A stretch of 64,000 nt of DNA from Candidatus Sphingomonas phytovorans. GTDB lineage: Bacteria > Pseudomonadota > Alphaproteobacteria > Sphingomonadales > Sphingomonadaceae. The DNA is taken from positions 2,358,501 through 2,422,500 of the forward strand of contig CP119314.1 in the NCBI GenBank assembly GCA_029202385.1, given 5' to 3'. The notes under the pieces are model-generated. The model ran no database searches, was not told where the DNA came from, and was given only the letters and a program-made list of their open reading frames with translations. The translations under genes were made by a program, and so were the position numbers. Position 1 is the first letter of the stretch, and the number at the start of each line of letters is the position of its first letter. Positions 53,964 to 62,613 of the stretch are shown one piece after another.

Positions 53964-56857
53964 TTCTTGACCAGCTGCAGCGCGACCATGCGACCGACCG
54001 GGCTGGCATTTTCCGGGTCGAACCCCGAGGCTGAATAGACCGAGGCATTTTCGACATAGGGCGGCTGGCGGTCGAACAGATTCGAGATGCTCAGCGACAG
54101 GCGCGTGCCCCCGATGAGGCGATCGAGGTCACAGCCGATCTGAAGGTCGATGGTCGTCCAGCTCGAGACCGGCTGGGCGGGAAAGACGGCGGTGTTGCGA
54201 TAGGAATCGACGAAGTTGACGAAACCCGCGGCACTCCACGGCCCTTTCGAGACGATCAGCCGCCCCCTCAAGCGGAGATCGACCGGATTGCCGATCGTCG
54301 AGACGATATCGGCCGCCGGCGCGGTTGGCGTGATTCGCTGGCGGGCATGGAAGATCCATGTGCCGCTGACCCCCGTCGAGACAGACGCGCCACCCAGCGT
54401 CGCGGCATAACCAAGGTCGATATCGAGCCCGTTCATATGGAGCGCCGACAGGTTGCGGGTGCGCCCGTCGACGATCGCACGGATGGCGGTGGCCGCGATA
54501 TTGTAGGGATTGCGGAAATTCTGGTCGCCATAATAGCCGCCGAGCAGTGCGGCGGACGGATTGTCGGTGATCAGCGCCTGATAAAGCGGCCGGTTGGCGA
54601 GGAACGACATGTAATCGGTGCCGAGATCGCCGATCCGGTCGCGATAGCTGATGTCGAAATAGCCGATATCGAGCTTGAGACCGGGTGCTCGCCCGGGGGC
54701 GATGGTCGCGCCAATCATCCAGGTTGTGGCCTTTTCCGGACCGACAGCGGGGTTGGCACCGATCAGCGCGAGGACATTGGAGCGCCCGGTCGGCGAGGCC
54801 GGATCGGGGACCGACAGCGGCAGGTACAATGCCGTTCCCCTGCCCGTCCGGACATCCGCGAAACCGGGCGCGCGGAACGACGTCCCCCAGATGCCGCGCA
54901 GCGACAGGCCACCGCCCAGCTTCCAGCTTACCCCGACCCGCGGGTTCGTCGTCGTGCCGACATCGCTATAATGTTCGACCCGTCCGGCGAGCGCCACATC
55001 GAGCGCCTCGACCAGCGGGATGTGCTGGCCGGCGCCGATGATCGGCAGCGACAGCTCGGCATAGCCGGCGGACACCGTCCGCGAGATCGGGAACCCGGCC
55101 GACCCGGCATCGGATGGCGTGGCGGAAAACAGATAGGAGGTCGCGGCGGCATTATAACTCTCCCGGCGCACCTCCCCGCCGATCGCCATGCGGGCGTCGC
55201 CGCCGGGTAGGTGGAACAATGGCCCGTCCCCTTTCAGCGCACCGGTGCGGACCCGCGAAAACCCCCGCGAATCATACCAGCCGCGGATGCGATCGATCGT
55301 TGCCTTTGGCGTGAACGATCCGTCACCGAAGATATTGAACACCGTCGCGGGATTGGTGTCGGCCAGCGCCCGGGCGAGGTAATAATAATTTGGCGTGTTG
55401 GTCTCGAGGCTGTCCTCGCGCTGATCGCCATAGGATCCGCGCAGCTCCGCACGCCATCTGCCGATCATCGCTTCGAGCCCGGCGGTCCCGCTCCATGCCC
55501 TGACCGCCTCCTGGAAGGTCTCGGGCCCGAGGTCCTTCTCGAAGCTGTAGTTGACGGTGATCGGCTGCCTGGTGCCGATCGGATCGACATAGAAGGGGTT
55601 GGTCACCGGCACGACGACATAGCCGTCATTGTCCGGAAGATAGCGGCGCACCGACCGGCGGTCGGCGAAGAAGCCCTGCGCGGTGAAGCGCAGCCACGGG
55701 GTGAGCGACTGGGTGAGCGAGGCGAACACCGAATGCCGGTCCTGGCGCGGCAGGATATCGGTGTTGGCCCGGCCATTGGCGAGATTCGGCTGGCCGGCGA
55801 GCAGCTGGCCCGGGGTCAGGCTCCTGCCGTCCTGGCCGGCCGGAATCCCGAAAACCTGTCCGTTGGCGGCGATGATCGTGCCGGGGTTGGCGAAGTTCCG
55901 GCGATAGTCCTGCCCGCCGAACGGGCGCAGGTCCTCGGTCGCATAGGGCCGGTCCGACGCCGCGAGATTGCCCCGGCGGTAGAATTCATAACCGAGCGTG
56001 ATACCGCCGGACGACCAGCCGACGCCGACCAGCTGGCTGGCCTGCGCTTCGGTGAAACCGTCCGCCGCGCCGAACCGGGCGCGCGTCTCGGCGCCGCGAA
56101 AGTCGTTCCGCAGCTTGACGTTCACCACGCCGGCGACCGCATCCGACCCGTAGATCGCGGAAGCCCCGTCGGGCAGCACCTCGATGCGCTCGATCGCCGA
56201 AGACGGGATCAAGGACAGGTCGACGAACATGGCCGCAACGCCGCCCAGCGCGGTACGGTTGCCGTCGATCAGCGTCAGCGTCGAGCTGGCGCCGAGGCCG
56301 CGCAGGTTGACGCTTGCCCCCGAACCGACATTGGCATTGGCGTTGTTGCGGATCGTGAAGCCGAAGGTCGCTTCATTAGGGCCACCGCCGAAATTCTGCG
56401 GCAGCGACTGGACGATCTGCTGCGTGGTCGCATAGCCGCTCCGGTCGATGTCTGCGCGATCGAACGCCAGGACATGCTCGCCGGCTGGTGCCGCGCCGCG
56501 AATGCGCGTGCCGGTCACGACCACATCTTCGCTATGACCGGCCGGCGCCCGCGCGCGCCGGACCGCCATGCCGCGCCCGGCGGGGACCGCCTCGAGCCCG
56601 CTTCCGTCCAGCAGCGCCGCGACTGCTTCCTCGAAGCTATAGCGTCCATCGATCGCCGGGCTGCTGTGCCCGGCAACCAGGTCGGACGGCATGCTGACAT
56701 TGCGTCCGAACATCGTCGCCACCGCGCGCAGCGACAGGTCGAGTGATTGCGCGGGCAGCCTGACGTGTTCCCGCGCCCGATCCTGACTATAAGCGGGCGC
56801 CGCCGTCACGATGGCGGCCGAACATACCAGGCCGGGCCAGAAATCCAGATGTCGCAT
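53957..56857 (-). CDS. TonB-dependent receptor with STN signalling domain, lasso-linked
   Basis: 966 residues. Signal peptide ends AYSQ. An STN domain follows (VRLPAQSLDLSLRAVATMFGRNVSMPSD and GSGLEAVPAGRGMAVRRAR), then the plug (SEDVVVTGTRIRG, TLTLIDGNRTALGGVA, IERIEVLPDGASAIYGSDAVAGVVNVKLRNDF) and a large barrel ending VALQLVKKW. Presence of STN predicts control of FecR-sigma at 56923-58526. It probably imports the lasso peptide or its complex. Confidence 0.92.
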   Translation of the reverse strand: MRHLDFWPGLVCSAAIVTAAPAYSQDRAREHVRLPAQSLDLSLRAVATMFGRNVSMPSDLVAGHSSPAIDGRYSFEEAVAALLDGSGLEAVPAGRGMAVRRARAPAGHSEDVVVTGTRIRGAAPAGEHVLAFDRADIDRSGYATTQQIVQSLPQNFGGGPNEATFGFTIRNNANANVGSGASVNLRGLGASSTLTLIDGNRTALGGVAAMFVDLSLIPSSAIERIEVLPDGASAIYGSDAVAGVVNVKLRNDFRGAETRARFGAADGFTEAQASQLVGVGWSSGGITLGYEFYRRGNLAASDRPYATEDLRPFGGQDYRRNFANPGTIIAANGQVFGIPAGQDGRSLTPGQLLAGQPNLANGRANTDILPRQDRHSVFASLTQSLTPWLRFTAQGFFADRRSVRRYLPDNDGYVVVPVTNPFYVDPIGTRQPITVNYSFEKDLGPETFQEAVRAWSGTAGLEAMIGRWRAELRGSYGDQREDSLETNTPNYYYLARALADTNPATVFNIFGDGSFTPKATIDRIRGWYDSRGFSRVRTGALKGDGPLFHLPGGDARMAIGGEVRRESYNAAATSYLFSATPSDAGSAGFPISRTVSAGYAELSLPIIGAGQHIPLVEALDVALAGRVEHYSDVGTTTNPRVGVSWKLGGGLSLRGIWGTSFRAPGFADVRTGRGTALYLPLSVPDPASPTGRSNVLALIGANPAVGPEKATTWMIGATIAPGRAPGLKLDIGYFDISYRDRIGDLGTDYMSFLANRPLYQALITDNPSAALLGGYYGDQNFRNPYNIAATAIRAIVDGRTRNLSALHMNGLDIDLGYAATLGGASVSTGVSGTWIFHARQRITPTAPAADIVSTIGNPVDLRLRGRLIVSKGPWSAAGFVNFVDSYRNTAVFPAQPVSSWTTIDLQIGCDLDRLIGGTRLSLSISNLFDRQPPYVENASVYSASGFDPENASPVGRMVALQLVKKW

Positions 56858-56922
56858 TGTCCCCTCCTTGGTCGTGTCAGCAGGTTTCTGCTGATCGACC
56901 CGGGAGACGGCGGCGCCGCGAT

Positions 56923-57939
56923 TTACCCTGTGACTATTTTTTCCCCTGCCTCCGCCGGGCCGGGCCGCAGCACGATGGCGCCGCTCGCGCCATGATCGAC
57001 CGCCAGGCTGAAACTGACCGCGATCGTTTCGGCGAAGCCTTCGGGATCGTCGCGTCGGAACGCACCGGAGAGCCGCTCGCCGGCAACCGCCACGGCATCC
57101 AGCCTGATCTTGCGCCGGCTCGAACGGTTGAAGGTTTCGATCGCCTGCGACAGCAGCTCGCCATCGAAGCTGATCATCGGATCAGGCCAGGCGAGCGCAT
57201 GGGAATCCGCCCGGGTCGGCTCGTCCAGCCGGTCGTGCCGGACGACGAGCTGTTCGCCCGGTGCCAGCAAGCGCGGCCGTTCCGCCGGTGATCCGGGGTC
57301 ACCCCGACGGCGGACCTCGACCGATCCGCGCACCAGGGCGACACGGACATTCTCTCCCTCCAGCGCCACGTCGAAGATCGTGCCATGCGCGATCACGCGC
57401 CCCCTGCCCGCATCGACAATGAACGGACGATCGGCATCATGCGCGACATCGAAGCGAACACGGCCCCGCAACACGAGCAGATGCCGCTCCTTCGCCGAGC
57501 CAAGATCTCGAACCGCCGCGTCGCGGTCGAGCGTCACCCGCGATCCGTCGGCAAGGCGCACGGTTCGGCGTGCCAAGCGATCAGCGACGATGTCGACGGC
57601 ACCGGATTGCTGCATCGGCCCCGCCCCGAACCGTTCATGCCGCAAGGCATAGTAACCGCCGGAAATGGCGGCGAGCGCGACGAGGCCGGCCGCGATCAGC
57701 GCGAGAGGGCGCCGCGATCGCGCCCGATCGAGATTGCGATCCCGTCCCATCGCGGTGTTGGCGACAAACATGGTCTGGTCCCAAGTCGCGACCACCTCCG
57801 CATAGTCCTCGGCATTCCCGGGTGCCGAAAGCCATTGCTCGAAAGCGCTTCGTTGATGACCGGCGTCCGGCCCGCGCATCGCCGTGAACCACTCGAGAGC
57901 GGTCCGCGGCGACGGCCCCGGCGTCGCGCCGTCGCTCAC
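56923..57939 (-). CDS. FecR family anti-sigma factor of the lasso receptor
   Basis: 338 residues. DUF4880-like N-terminus (RTALEWFTAMRGPDAGHQRSAFEQWLSAPGNAEDYAEVVATWDQ), one membrane helix (ALIAAGLVALAAISGGYYAL), FecR domain (VDIVADRLARRTVRLADGSRVTLDRDAAV), and a C-terminal secretin-like lobe (LLSQAIETFNRSSRRKIRLDAV). Start overlaps the sigma stop (ATGA). It sits between its sigma factor and the STN receptor, the classical order. Confidence 0.92.
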   Translation of the reverse strand: MSDGATPGPSPRTALEWFTAMRGPDAGHQRSAFEQWLSAPGNAEDYAEVVATWDQTMFVANTAMGRDRNLDRARSRRPLALIAAGLVALAAISGGYYALRHERFGAGPMQQSGAVDIVADRLARRTVRLADGSRVTLDRDAAVRDLGSAKERHLLVLRGRVRFDVAHDADRPFIVDAGRGRVIAHGTIFDVALEGENVRVALVRGSVEVRRRGDPGSPAERPRLLAPGEQLVVRHDRLDEPTRADSHALAWPDPMISFDGELLSQAIETFNRSSRRKIRLDAVAVAGERLSGAFRRDDPEGFAETIAVSFSLAVDHGASGAIVLRPGPAEAGEKIVTG

Positions 57940-58526
57940 TGGCCCATCCGCTGACGATGAAGATAGGTGATGGCGCGGGTCATGTGCATCTCGACCGTCT
58001 TGATACTGAGTCCGGTGCGCGTGGCAATTTCCGCATAGCTATAACCATCGATCCGATGCGCGAGAAATATTTCGCGCGTCCTCGGTTTCAGGCGCGCCAA
58101 CGCCGCTTCGATACGCCGAAGGGCGTCGCGCGCCTCGAGCGCCGCAATCTGGTCATGCCCCTGGAGCGGCACATCATCGTCGCTTACATGCTGGTCGGCC
58201 GCATGTCGCGCGCGTGCCCTCGCCGCGTCGCGGACGAGATTCTCGGACGCCTTCAGGAGATAGGCCTCGGGCGTGTCGATCATGTCGAGGTTGCCCTGCC
58301 CCAGCCCCGCGACGCGGCAATATGCCTGCTGGACGATATCTTCAGCATCTTCGCCCCTCCCCTTGCGTCGGACAAAGCGAAGCAGTCGGTTGCGATGGGT
58401 GCGATACAGCATGCCGAGCAACGATGCCCGGCCTGGCTCGCCTCGGTCCTGCTCGTATCGGTCCTCGGGCGGCAGCGGATCGCCCGCAGCGATCGCGCTG
58501 CCGATCAGCGTGTGCGGGCGCATCAT
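57936..58526 (-). CDS. ECF RNA polymerase sigma factor of the lasso receptor
   Basis: About 196 residues from the ATG at 58526; other Met starts lie upstream and at position 58410. Region 2 is MLYRTHRNRLLRFVRRKGRGEDAEDIVQQAYCRVAG and region 4 is RRIEAALARLKPRTREIFLAHRIDGYSYAEIATRTGLSIKTVEMHMTRAI, typical of FecI. It should activate the receptor and isopeptidase genes when the lasso signal arrives at the STN domain. An upstream Arg-rich extension in frame is unlike protein. Confidence 0.9.
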   Translation of the reverse strand: MMRPHTLIGSAIAAGDPLPPEDRYEQDRGEPGRASLLGMLYRTHRNRLLRFVRRKGRGEDAEDIVQQAYCRVAGLGQGNLDMIDTPEAYLLKASENLVRDAARARARHAADQHVSDDDVPLQGHDQIAALEARDALRRIEAALARLKPRTREIFLAHRIDGYSYAEIATRTGLSIKTVEMHMTRAITYLHRQRMGQ

Positions 58527-58999
58527 GGCGCGCGTCGCGCGATGCCCGCGCCGCGTGTTCTTCCGCCGCACGCGACGCGCGCGACAGTCCTGCCCCATGC
58601 CATGGGACCGCCTCCATTGCGGAGAGCGTCCGGCCATGCCGGATACAGGAAGCCAGCTCGGAACCTGCGCCATCGCCTTTAGCTGACATCAGCCTGGACA
58701 TTCGCGGTGGCCGTCCGGGCGCAGAAGCGTTCCGGTCGATTTTTCCTGAAGCGCAGCTTCCACGCCTCGTGCGCCGCTCGTCACGACGCGTCCGCGAGGG
58801 TATCGAACGCCGTCGACATTGCAAGCAGAGACATTCCGTTGCGCCTGAAAGCCGGGCGTCGAGGAGCGCGCTTGAGACACGCGCCGAGGCCTTTAGCCCG
58901 GAAGCCTGGACATACGCCTCGGCCACCCGGCCGCTGGAGATGGAGATGGGGAAGAGCGTGCCGGTCACATGCCGGCGGAACCGACGGTGGTGAGCGCCT
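58527..58999. other. Intergenic stretch with interspersed repeat copy 1
   Basis: It holds the promoter side of the sigma gene, and the repeat at 58861-58932. I see no further gene; an apparent 208-codon minus-strand frame here is only the translation of the repeat and of the sigma upstream region. Confidence 0.5.
58861..58932. repeat. Interspersed sphingomonad-type repeat, copy 1
   Basis: About 72 bases that match 62374-62450 closely: both carry CTTGAGACA, GCGCCGA, GCCTTTAGCCCG, CTGGACAT, CGCCTCGGC and ACCCGGC in the same order with few changes. Read on the minus strand, both give the peptide GLKASA. I recall similar peptides in spurious hypothetical proteins of many Sphingomonas genomes, which suggests a widespread short intergenic repeat. 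Confidence 0.7.
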
Positions 59000-59467
59000 C
59001 TATCGCTGTCGACGATAAGTGTCCGGCAGTTGCGACGACCATGAAGGATCGATGCCGAACCGGGCGAGACGCCGCCTGTGGCGCCAGGTCGCGATCATCA
59101 GGATCGCCAGCAACAGATAGGACCATGCGGCGACCATCGTGCCGTACGCCCAGGCCACGATGTCGTGGCGGAATCCCACCAGATGGGACGCCGCGACGCA
59201 GCCTTGCAGCGCTGCCATCCAGACCGGCCAGAAGCGTGTCGAGAAAATGGACAGCAGATACAGCGCGGCGAACGCCGCAATATCCACCCCGAACATCGGC
59301 CATTCGACGCCGCTGAAACGGTGCGACATCGGCGCCACGACAAACAGGCTCAATTCGAAATCGGCGATCAGGATCGCTGCCCCGATACGTTCGGGTGAAC
59401 CGCCCCGGACAAGCGCAAACAGGCAAGCCGTGACATAGAAGAGATTGAAGACGAGGAGCCTGATCAT
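59000..59467 (-). CDS. Small four-helix membrane protein of unknown function
   Basis: 155 residues with about four hydrophobic helices (LLVFNLFYVTACLFALV, GAAILIADFELSLFVVAP, DIAAFAALYLLSIFSTRFW, WAYGTMVAAWSYLLLAILMIATW) and a basic C-terminus. I do not recognise the family. It lies downstream of the genes at 59501 and 59939, on the same strand and with short gaps, so it may share an operon with the LuxR-type regulator. Confidence 0.75.
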   Translation of the reverse strand: MIRLLVFNLFYVTACLFALVRGGSPERIGAAILIADFELSLFVVAPMSHRFSGVEWPMFGVDIAAFAALYLLSIFSTRFWPVWMAALQGCVAASHLVGFRHDIVAWAYGTMVAAWSYLLLAILMIATWRHRRRLARFGIDPSWSSQLPDTYRRQR

Positions 59468-59500
59468 CGGGCGTAGCGATCTTCATGAGCGACGGCGCCG

Positions 59501-59890
59501 TCAACAGGCGATCGCATCGGCGATACGGCCCGCACCATCGTCAAGGCCGCCATGGAACCCGGGGCGGGGTAGCGGAATCTTGTCACCGCCAGCTGATTCA
59601 GGAATGCGCAGATCGCGGCGGATTCCGTCGAGATTGCGATGGCCATCGGCCGCCTGTTCCATGGCCCGCGAAATCAGGCTGATCGAGGCGAGGAACTGTT
59701 GAATCGCTTCCTGCCCGACCAGATCGGACAAATGTGCTTCGGTGCGGGCCTCGGGCAGGAAACCGATCAGCCGCGAACCACTGGAAAGGGCGCGGCTCAG
59801 ATCTCGCTCGAAACTCGACAGGTGGGTTACGACCTCTCCTGCCAGGGCACGACGGCGAATCTGCTTCTGGCGCATTTCCACGAACGACAT
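59501..59890 (-). CDS. Unknown helical protein
   Basis: 129 residues, mostly helical and charged (RQKQIRRRALAGEVVTHLSSFERDLSRALSSGSRLIGFLPEAR; FLASISLISRAMEQAADGHRNLDGIRRDL), with a Gly-rich tail. No domain recognised. A good AGGAA ribosome site precedes the ATG. It lies between the LuxR-type gene and the membrane protein gene. Confidence 0.65.
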   Translation of the reverse strand: MSFVEMRQKQIRRRALAGEVVTHLSSFERDLSRALSSGSRLIGFLPEARTEAHLSDLVGQEAIQQFLASISLISRAMEQAADGHRNLDGIRRDLRIPESAGGDKIPLPRPGFHGGLDDGAGRIADAIAC

Positions 59891-59938
59891 AGGAATTCCT
59901 TTCCCAGGCCCGCCGCGGACCTGCGTGGCTGATAAGAG

Positions 59939-60409
59939 TCAGCGGGAAAGCGCGATGACGAGTTGCGATAGCTCGGATGCTCCGGCGACGATCGCTCCCG
60001 CCCCCAGCGCGATCACGCCGAGGAGGAGGAGCGGCCACGCAATCCGCCATTGCAGACGAAGATCGTTCCACGGCCTGCCGTTGCCGGCAAAGGGAAGGAA
60101 GAGCGATCCGCGTCCCAAACCCACGCTTTCCGCCAAGGTTTCGGCGGGTCCGGCTTGGCCGGAATCGAAGTCGGGTGGCGATCCCGATTCCGTGGTATCC
60201 GAAATTTTGGGGGTGCCTTCGCGGGCCCGAAGGATCTTCGCGGCCGTGAGACTGTCGGTGGTTTCCAGCTTGCGCCGGGCCGACTTCAGATGCTCGTTGA
60301 CGGTATGGATCGACAGTCCCGTGACGCGGGCGATGTCCTTCGCCTTCATCGGATGAAGGAGCAGCCGAAGGCATTCCTTCTCTCTATCGGTAAGCGCACG
60401 GGCATTCAT
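59939..60409 (-). CDS. LuxR-type HTH regulator with C-terminal membrane helix
   Basis: 156 residues from the ATG at 60409. The HTH is at the N-terminus (LTDREKECLRLLLHPMKAKDIARVTGLSIHTVNEHLKSARRKLETTDSLTAAKIL), followed by a polar linker and one C-terminal membrane helix (IAWPLLLLGVIALGAGAIVAG). No sensor domain is present, so it is a membrane-tethered DNA-binding protein of unknown signal. An ATG at 60496 would add 29 residues. Confidence 0.85.
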   Translation of the reverse strand: MNARALTDREKECLRLLLHPMKAKDIARVTGLSIHTVNEHLKSARRKLETTDSLTAAKILRAREGTPKISDTTESGSPPDFDSGQAGPAETLAESVGLGRGSLFLPFAGNGRPWNDLRLQWRIAWPLLLLGVIALGAGAIVAGASELSQLVIALSR

Positions 60410-60594
60410 ATCGATACGCTCATAGGGCCTGGCGGCCCATTGAGTAAGCGCAGGTGCGCCGCCGCCATGCCGCCGACTGGCCTTGAGTTCGTGCAACGGT
60501 CCATCGACAAAGCGCCTGAATGGCCAAGGACGCGTCTTGGATTGTTCCCGCCTTTTTGTCTCCCAATCCGTGGGTCCAACGCTAGGAGCACCTG

Positions 60595-61101
60595 ATGATG
60601 CAAGATCGCAGAAACGTCATTGTCGGCGGGGCATTGCTTGCTGGTGCGGCGGCGATACCCGGCACCGTCCGGGCGGCGCTCACGCCAGGCAGCGCAGCCG
60701 AGCAGTTCGCCGCGCGGCTTAGCGCCCATGACATCGAGGGCTTCGCCGCCCTGTTTTCCGACGACTATATCAATCATCAACTCAGCGCCGCCGCGACCTC
60801 GCCCAAGGGTATCCCGCCCAAACAGGGGACGGTCGCCTATTTCAGGGCACGCCTGGCCGGCATGCCGGACCTCATGGTCCATATCGAGACGCAGGTCGTG
60901 GCCGGCGACAAGGTGGCGGCGAGCTTCGTCTATGAAGGCACCCATCAAGGCCCGTATTTCGGCGTCGCTCCGACCGGCCGAAAGCTGCATTTCACCTCCT
61001 GCGATATCTTCCGCGTCCAGGACGGAAAGATCGTGGAACATTGGGGCATGGGCGATATCGCCGGCATCCTCGCCCAACTCAGGGGACCAGCGGCGACCTA
61101 G
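60595..61101 (+). CDS. SnoaL-like (ester cyclase family) exported protein
   Basis: 168 residues. A twin-arginine-like signal (DRRNVIVGGALLAGAAAIPGTVRA) precedes a SnoaL/NTF2-like fold: FAARLSAHDIEGFAALFSDDYINHQ, FRARLAGMPDLMVHIETQVVAGDKVAASFVYEGTHQGPYFGVAPTGRKLHF, and FRVQDGKIVEHWGMGD. The fold hosts polyketide cyclases and many unknown proteins; substrate unknown. Confidence 0.85.
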   Translation: MMQDRRNVIVGGALLAGAAAIPGTVRAALTPGSAAEQFAARLSAHDIEGFAALFSDDYINHQLSAAATSPKGIPPKQGTVAYFRARLAGMPDLMVHIETQVVAGDKVAASFVYEGTHQGPYFGVAPTGRKLHFTSCDIFRVQDGKIVEHWGMGDIAGILAQLRGPAAT

Positions 61102-61243
61102 CCCATGACGGCGCGTGGCCAACCCTCGGTCGCGTCGGGGGGATCGCCGGGCTGAAGGATGCCATCCCCGTCCGGCCTGGCGATCATCACGCGCCCTGCC
61201 CGGAACGTCCCGTCGGGGGCAGCCTATGGAAATGTGCAGGCGA

Positions 61244-62224
61244 TCATGCGGTGGTGAACAGCGGCGTCAGCCGGGCGCGAATCCGATCCAGCACCGTCCC
61301 TCCCCCGAGATCCGGCGCGAAAGGAGCGCCGGTGATCGTCTCGAACGCCTCGGCATAGATGGCCGTGGTGCCGAGAATCAGATCTTCGGGGATTGGCGGG
61401 ACGGGATCCCGATAGGGATCGCAACGCGAGGCCACCCAGGAACGCACGATATCCTTGTCGAAACTGTCAGGCCTCTCGCCGGCCTCGAACCGCGCCTGAT
61501 AGGTCGCCCCGCGCCAATAGCGGCTGCTGTCGGGGGTATGGATTTCGTCGGCGAGAACGATCTTGCCGTCGCCATCGACCCCGAACTCATATTTGGTGTC
61601 CGCCAGGATCAGGCCCCGCTCCTCCGCCAGCGCTTGACCGCGCGCGAACAGCGCCAGCGCCGTCGCGCTGAGCTCTTCCCATTGCCCGGCGGTGAGCAAT
61701 CCGCGCTCGAGAATCTCGGCTGGTGTCAGCGGCTCGTCATGACCGCCGTCCATCGCCTTGCTGGTCGGCGTCAGGATCGGCGCGGTCAGATGTTCATTGT
61801 CGCGCAGGCCTTCCGGCAAGGTCATGCCGTACATCGTCCGCTGCCCGGCCTTGTAGCGGGTGAGAATCGAGGTGTCGGTGGCTCCCGCGAGATAGCCGCG
61901 GACCACGATCTCGACCGGAAGAATGTCCAGCCGGCGGCAGATCAGGACGTTGGGATCCGGATAGTCCAGCACATGGTTGGCGCAGATCCCCGCGGTCTCG
62001 TCGAACCAGAACCGCGCCGTCCCGGTCAGGATCTGCCCCTTGAAGGGGACCACGCAGAGGATCCGGTCGAACGCGCTCAGGCGGTCGGAGGCGATGATCA
62101 CGCGGCGGCCATCGGGCAGGTCGTAATTGTCCCGGGCCTTGCCGCGATAGTGATGCGGCAGCTCGGGAATGACGGCGTCGTCGAGCGTCCGCGACGCGAA
62201 GGCGGCTAGATCACCAAAGGGCAT
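61244..62224 (-). CDS. purC: SAICAR synthetase of purine synthesis
   Basis: 326 residues from the ATG at 62224. [39 protein letters not shown] is the ATP-binding start; [52 protein letters not shown] carry conserved catalytic residues. It joins aspartate to CAIR in step 8 of purine synthesis. Longer than the E. coli enzyme (237), as in many alphaproteobacteria and yeast-like forms. Confidence 0.95.
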   Translation of the reverse strand: MPFGDLAAFASRTLDDAVIPELPHHYRGKARDNYDLPDGRRVIIASDRLSAFDRILCVVPFKGQILTGTARFWFDETAGICANHVLDYPDPNVLICRRLDILPVEIVVRGYLAGATDTSILTRYKAGQRTMYGMTLPEGLRDNEHLTAPILTPTSKAMDGGHDEPLTPAEILERGLLTAGQWEELSATALALFARGQALAEERGLILADTKYEFGVDGDGKIVLADEIHTPDSSRYWRGATYQARFEAGERPDSFDKDIVRSWVASRCDPYRDPVPPIPEDLILGTTAIYAEAFETITGAPFAPDLGGGTVLDRIRARLTPLFTTA

Positions 62225-62613
62225 GCGCACATCCTGAACGGGCAAATCTGTCCGCCTCCTAGCGGTGGCACCTGCCCCTGTCAGGGACGAAATGCGGCCT
62301 TCAAACCGTCCGGATCCTCCCGCCCCCTGCCCGGGACGCACGGATGGCGCGCCGCCGGGGGACGGCCGGGATCGAGGAACATGTCTTGAGACATGCGCCG
62401 AAGCCTTTAGCCCGAAAGGGCCTGGACATGCGCCTCGGCTACCCGGCTCGACCAGAGGCATGTCCGCTGGCATCGTCACCGGCAAAGACCGAAAACGGCT
62501 CTATTATAGAACGCTATCCCATCATCGCCGGAGCGATCGGCTGACTTCCCGGTCCGGCGACGCGGCGCGACACTGATGACCGCCGCCGCACGCCCGGCGG
62601 ATGGCGCCCGGCA
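62225..62613. other. Intergenic stretch with interspersed repeat copy 2
   Basis: About 390 bases between purC and the MaoC-like gene. It contains the repeat at 62374-62450; otherwise I see no gene. The in-frame upstream extension of purC crosses the repeat and is therefore rejected. Confidence 0.5.
62374..62450. repeat. Interspersed sphingomonad-type repeat, copy 2
   Basis: Second copy of the element described at 58861. It includes GCCTTTAGCCCG and two direct GACATGCGCC-like words about 33 bases apart. Its position between two unrelated genes is typical of short intergenic repeats. Confidence 0.7.

Noticed and set aside
51348..54038. 896-codon plus-strand frame opposite the isopeptidase
   Set aside because: It is the mirror of a well-supported S9 peptidase gene and has low-complexity composition.
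55211..56746. 511-codon plus-strand frame opposite the lasso TonB receptor
   Set aside because: Antisense shadow of a clear receptor gene with STN, plug and barrel.
58527..58673. N-terminal extension of the ECF sigma factor
   Set aside because: Arg-rich residues without sigma homology; region 2 starts well inside the chosen start.
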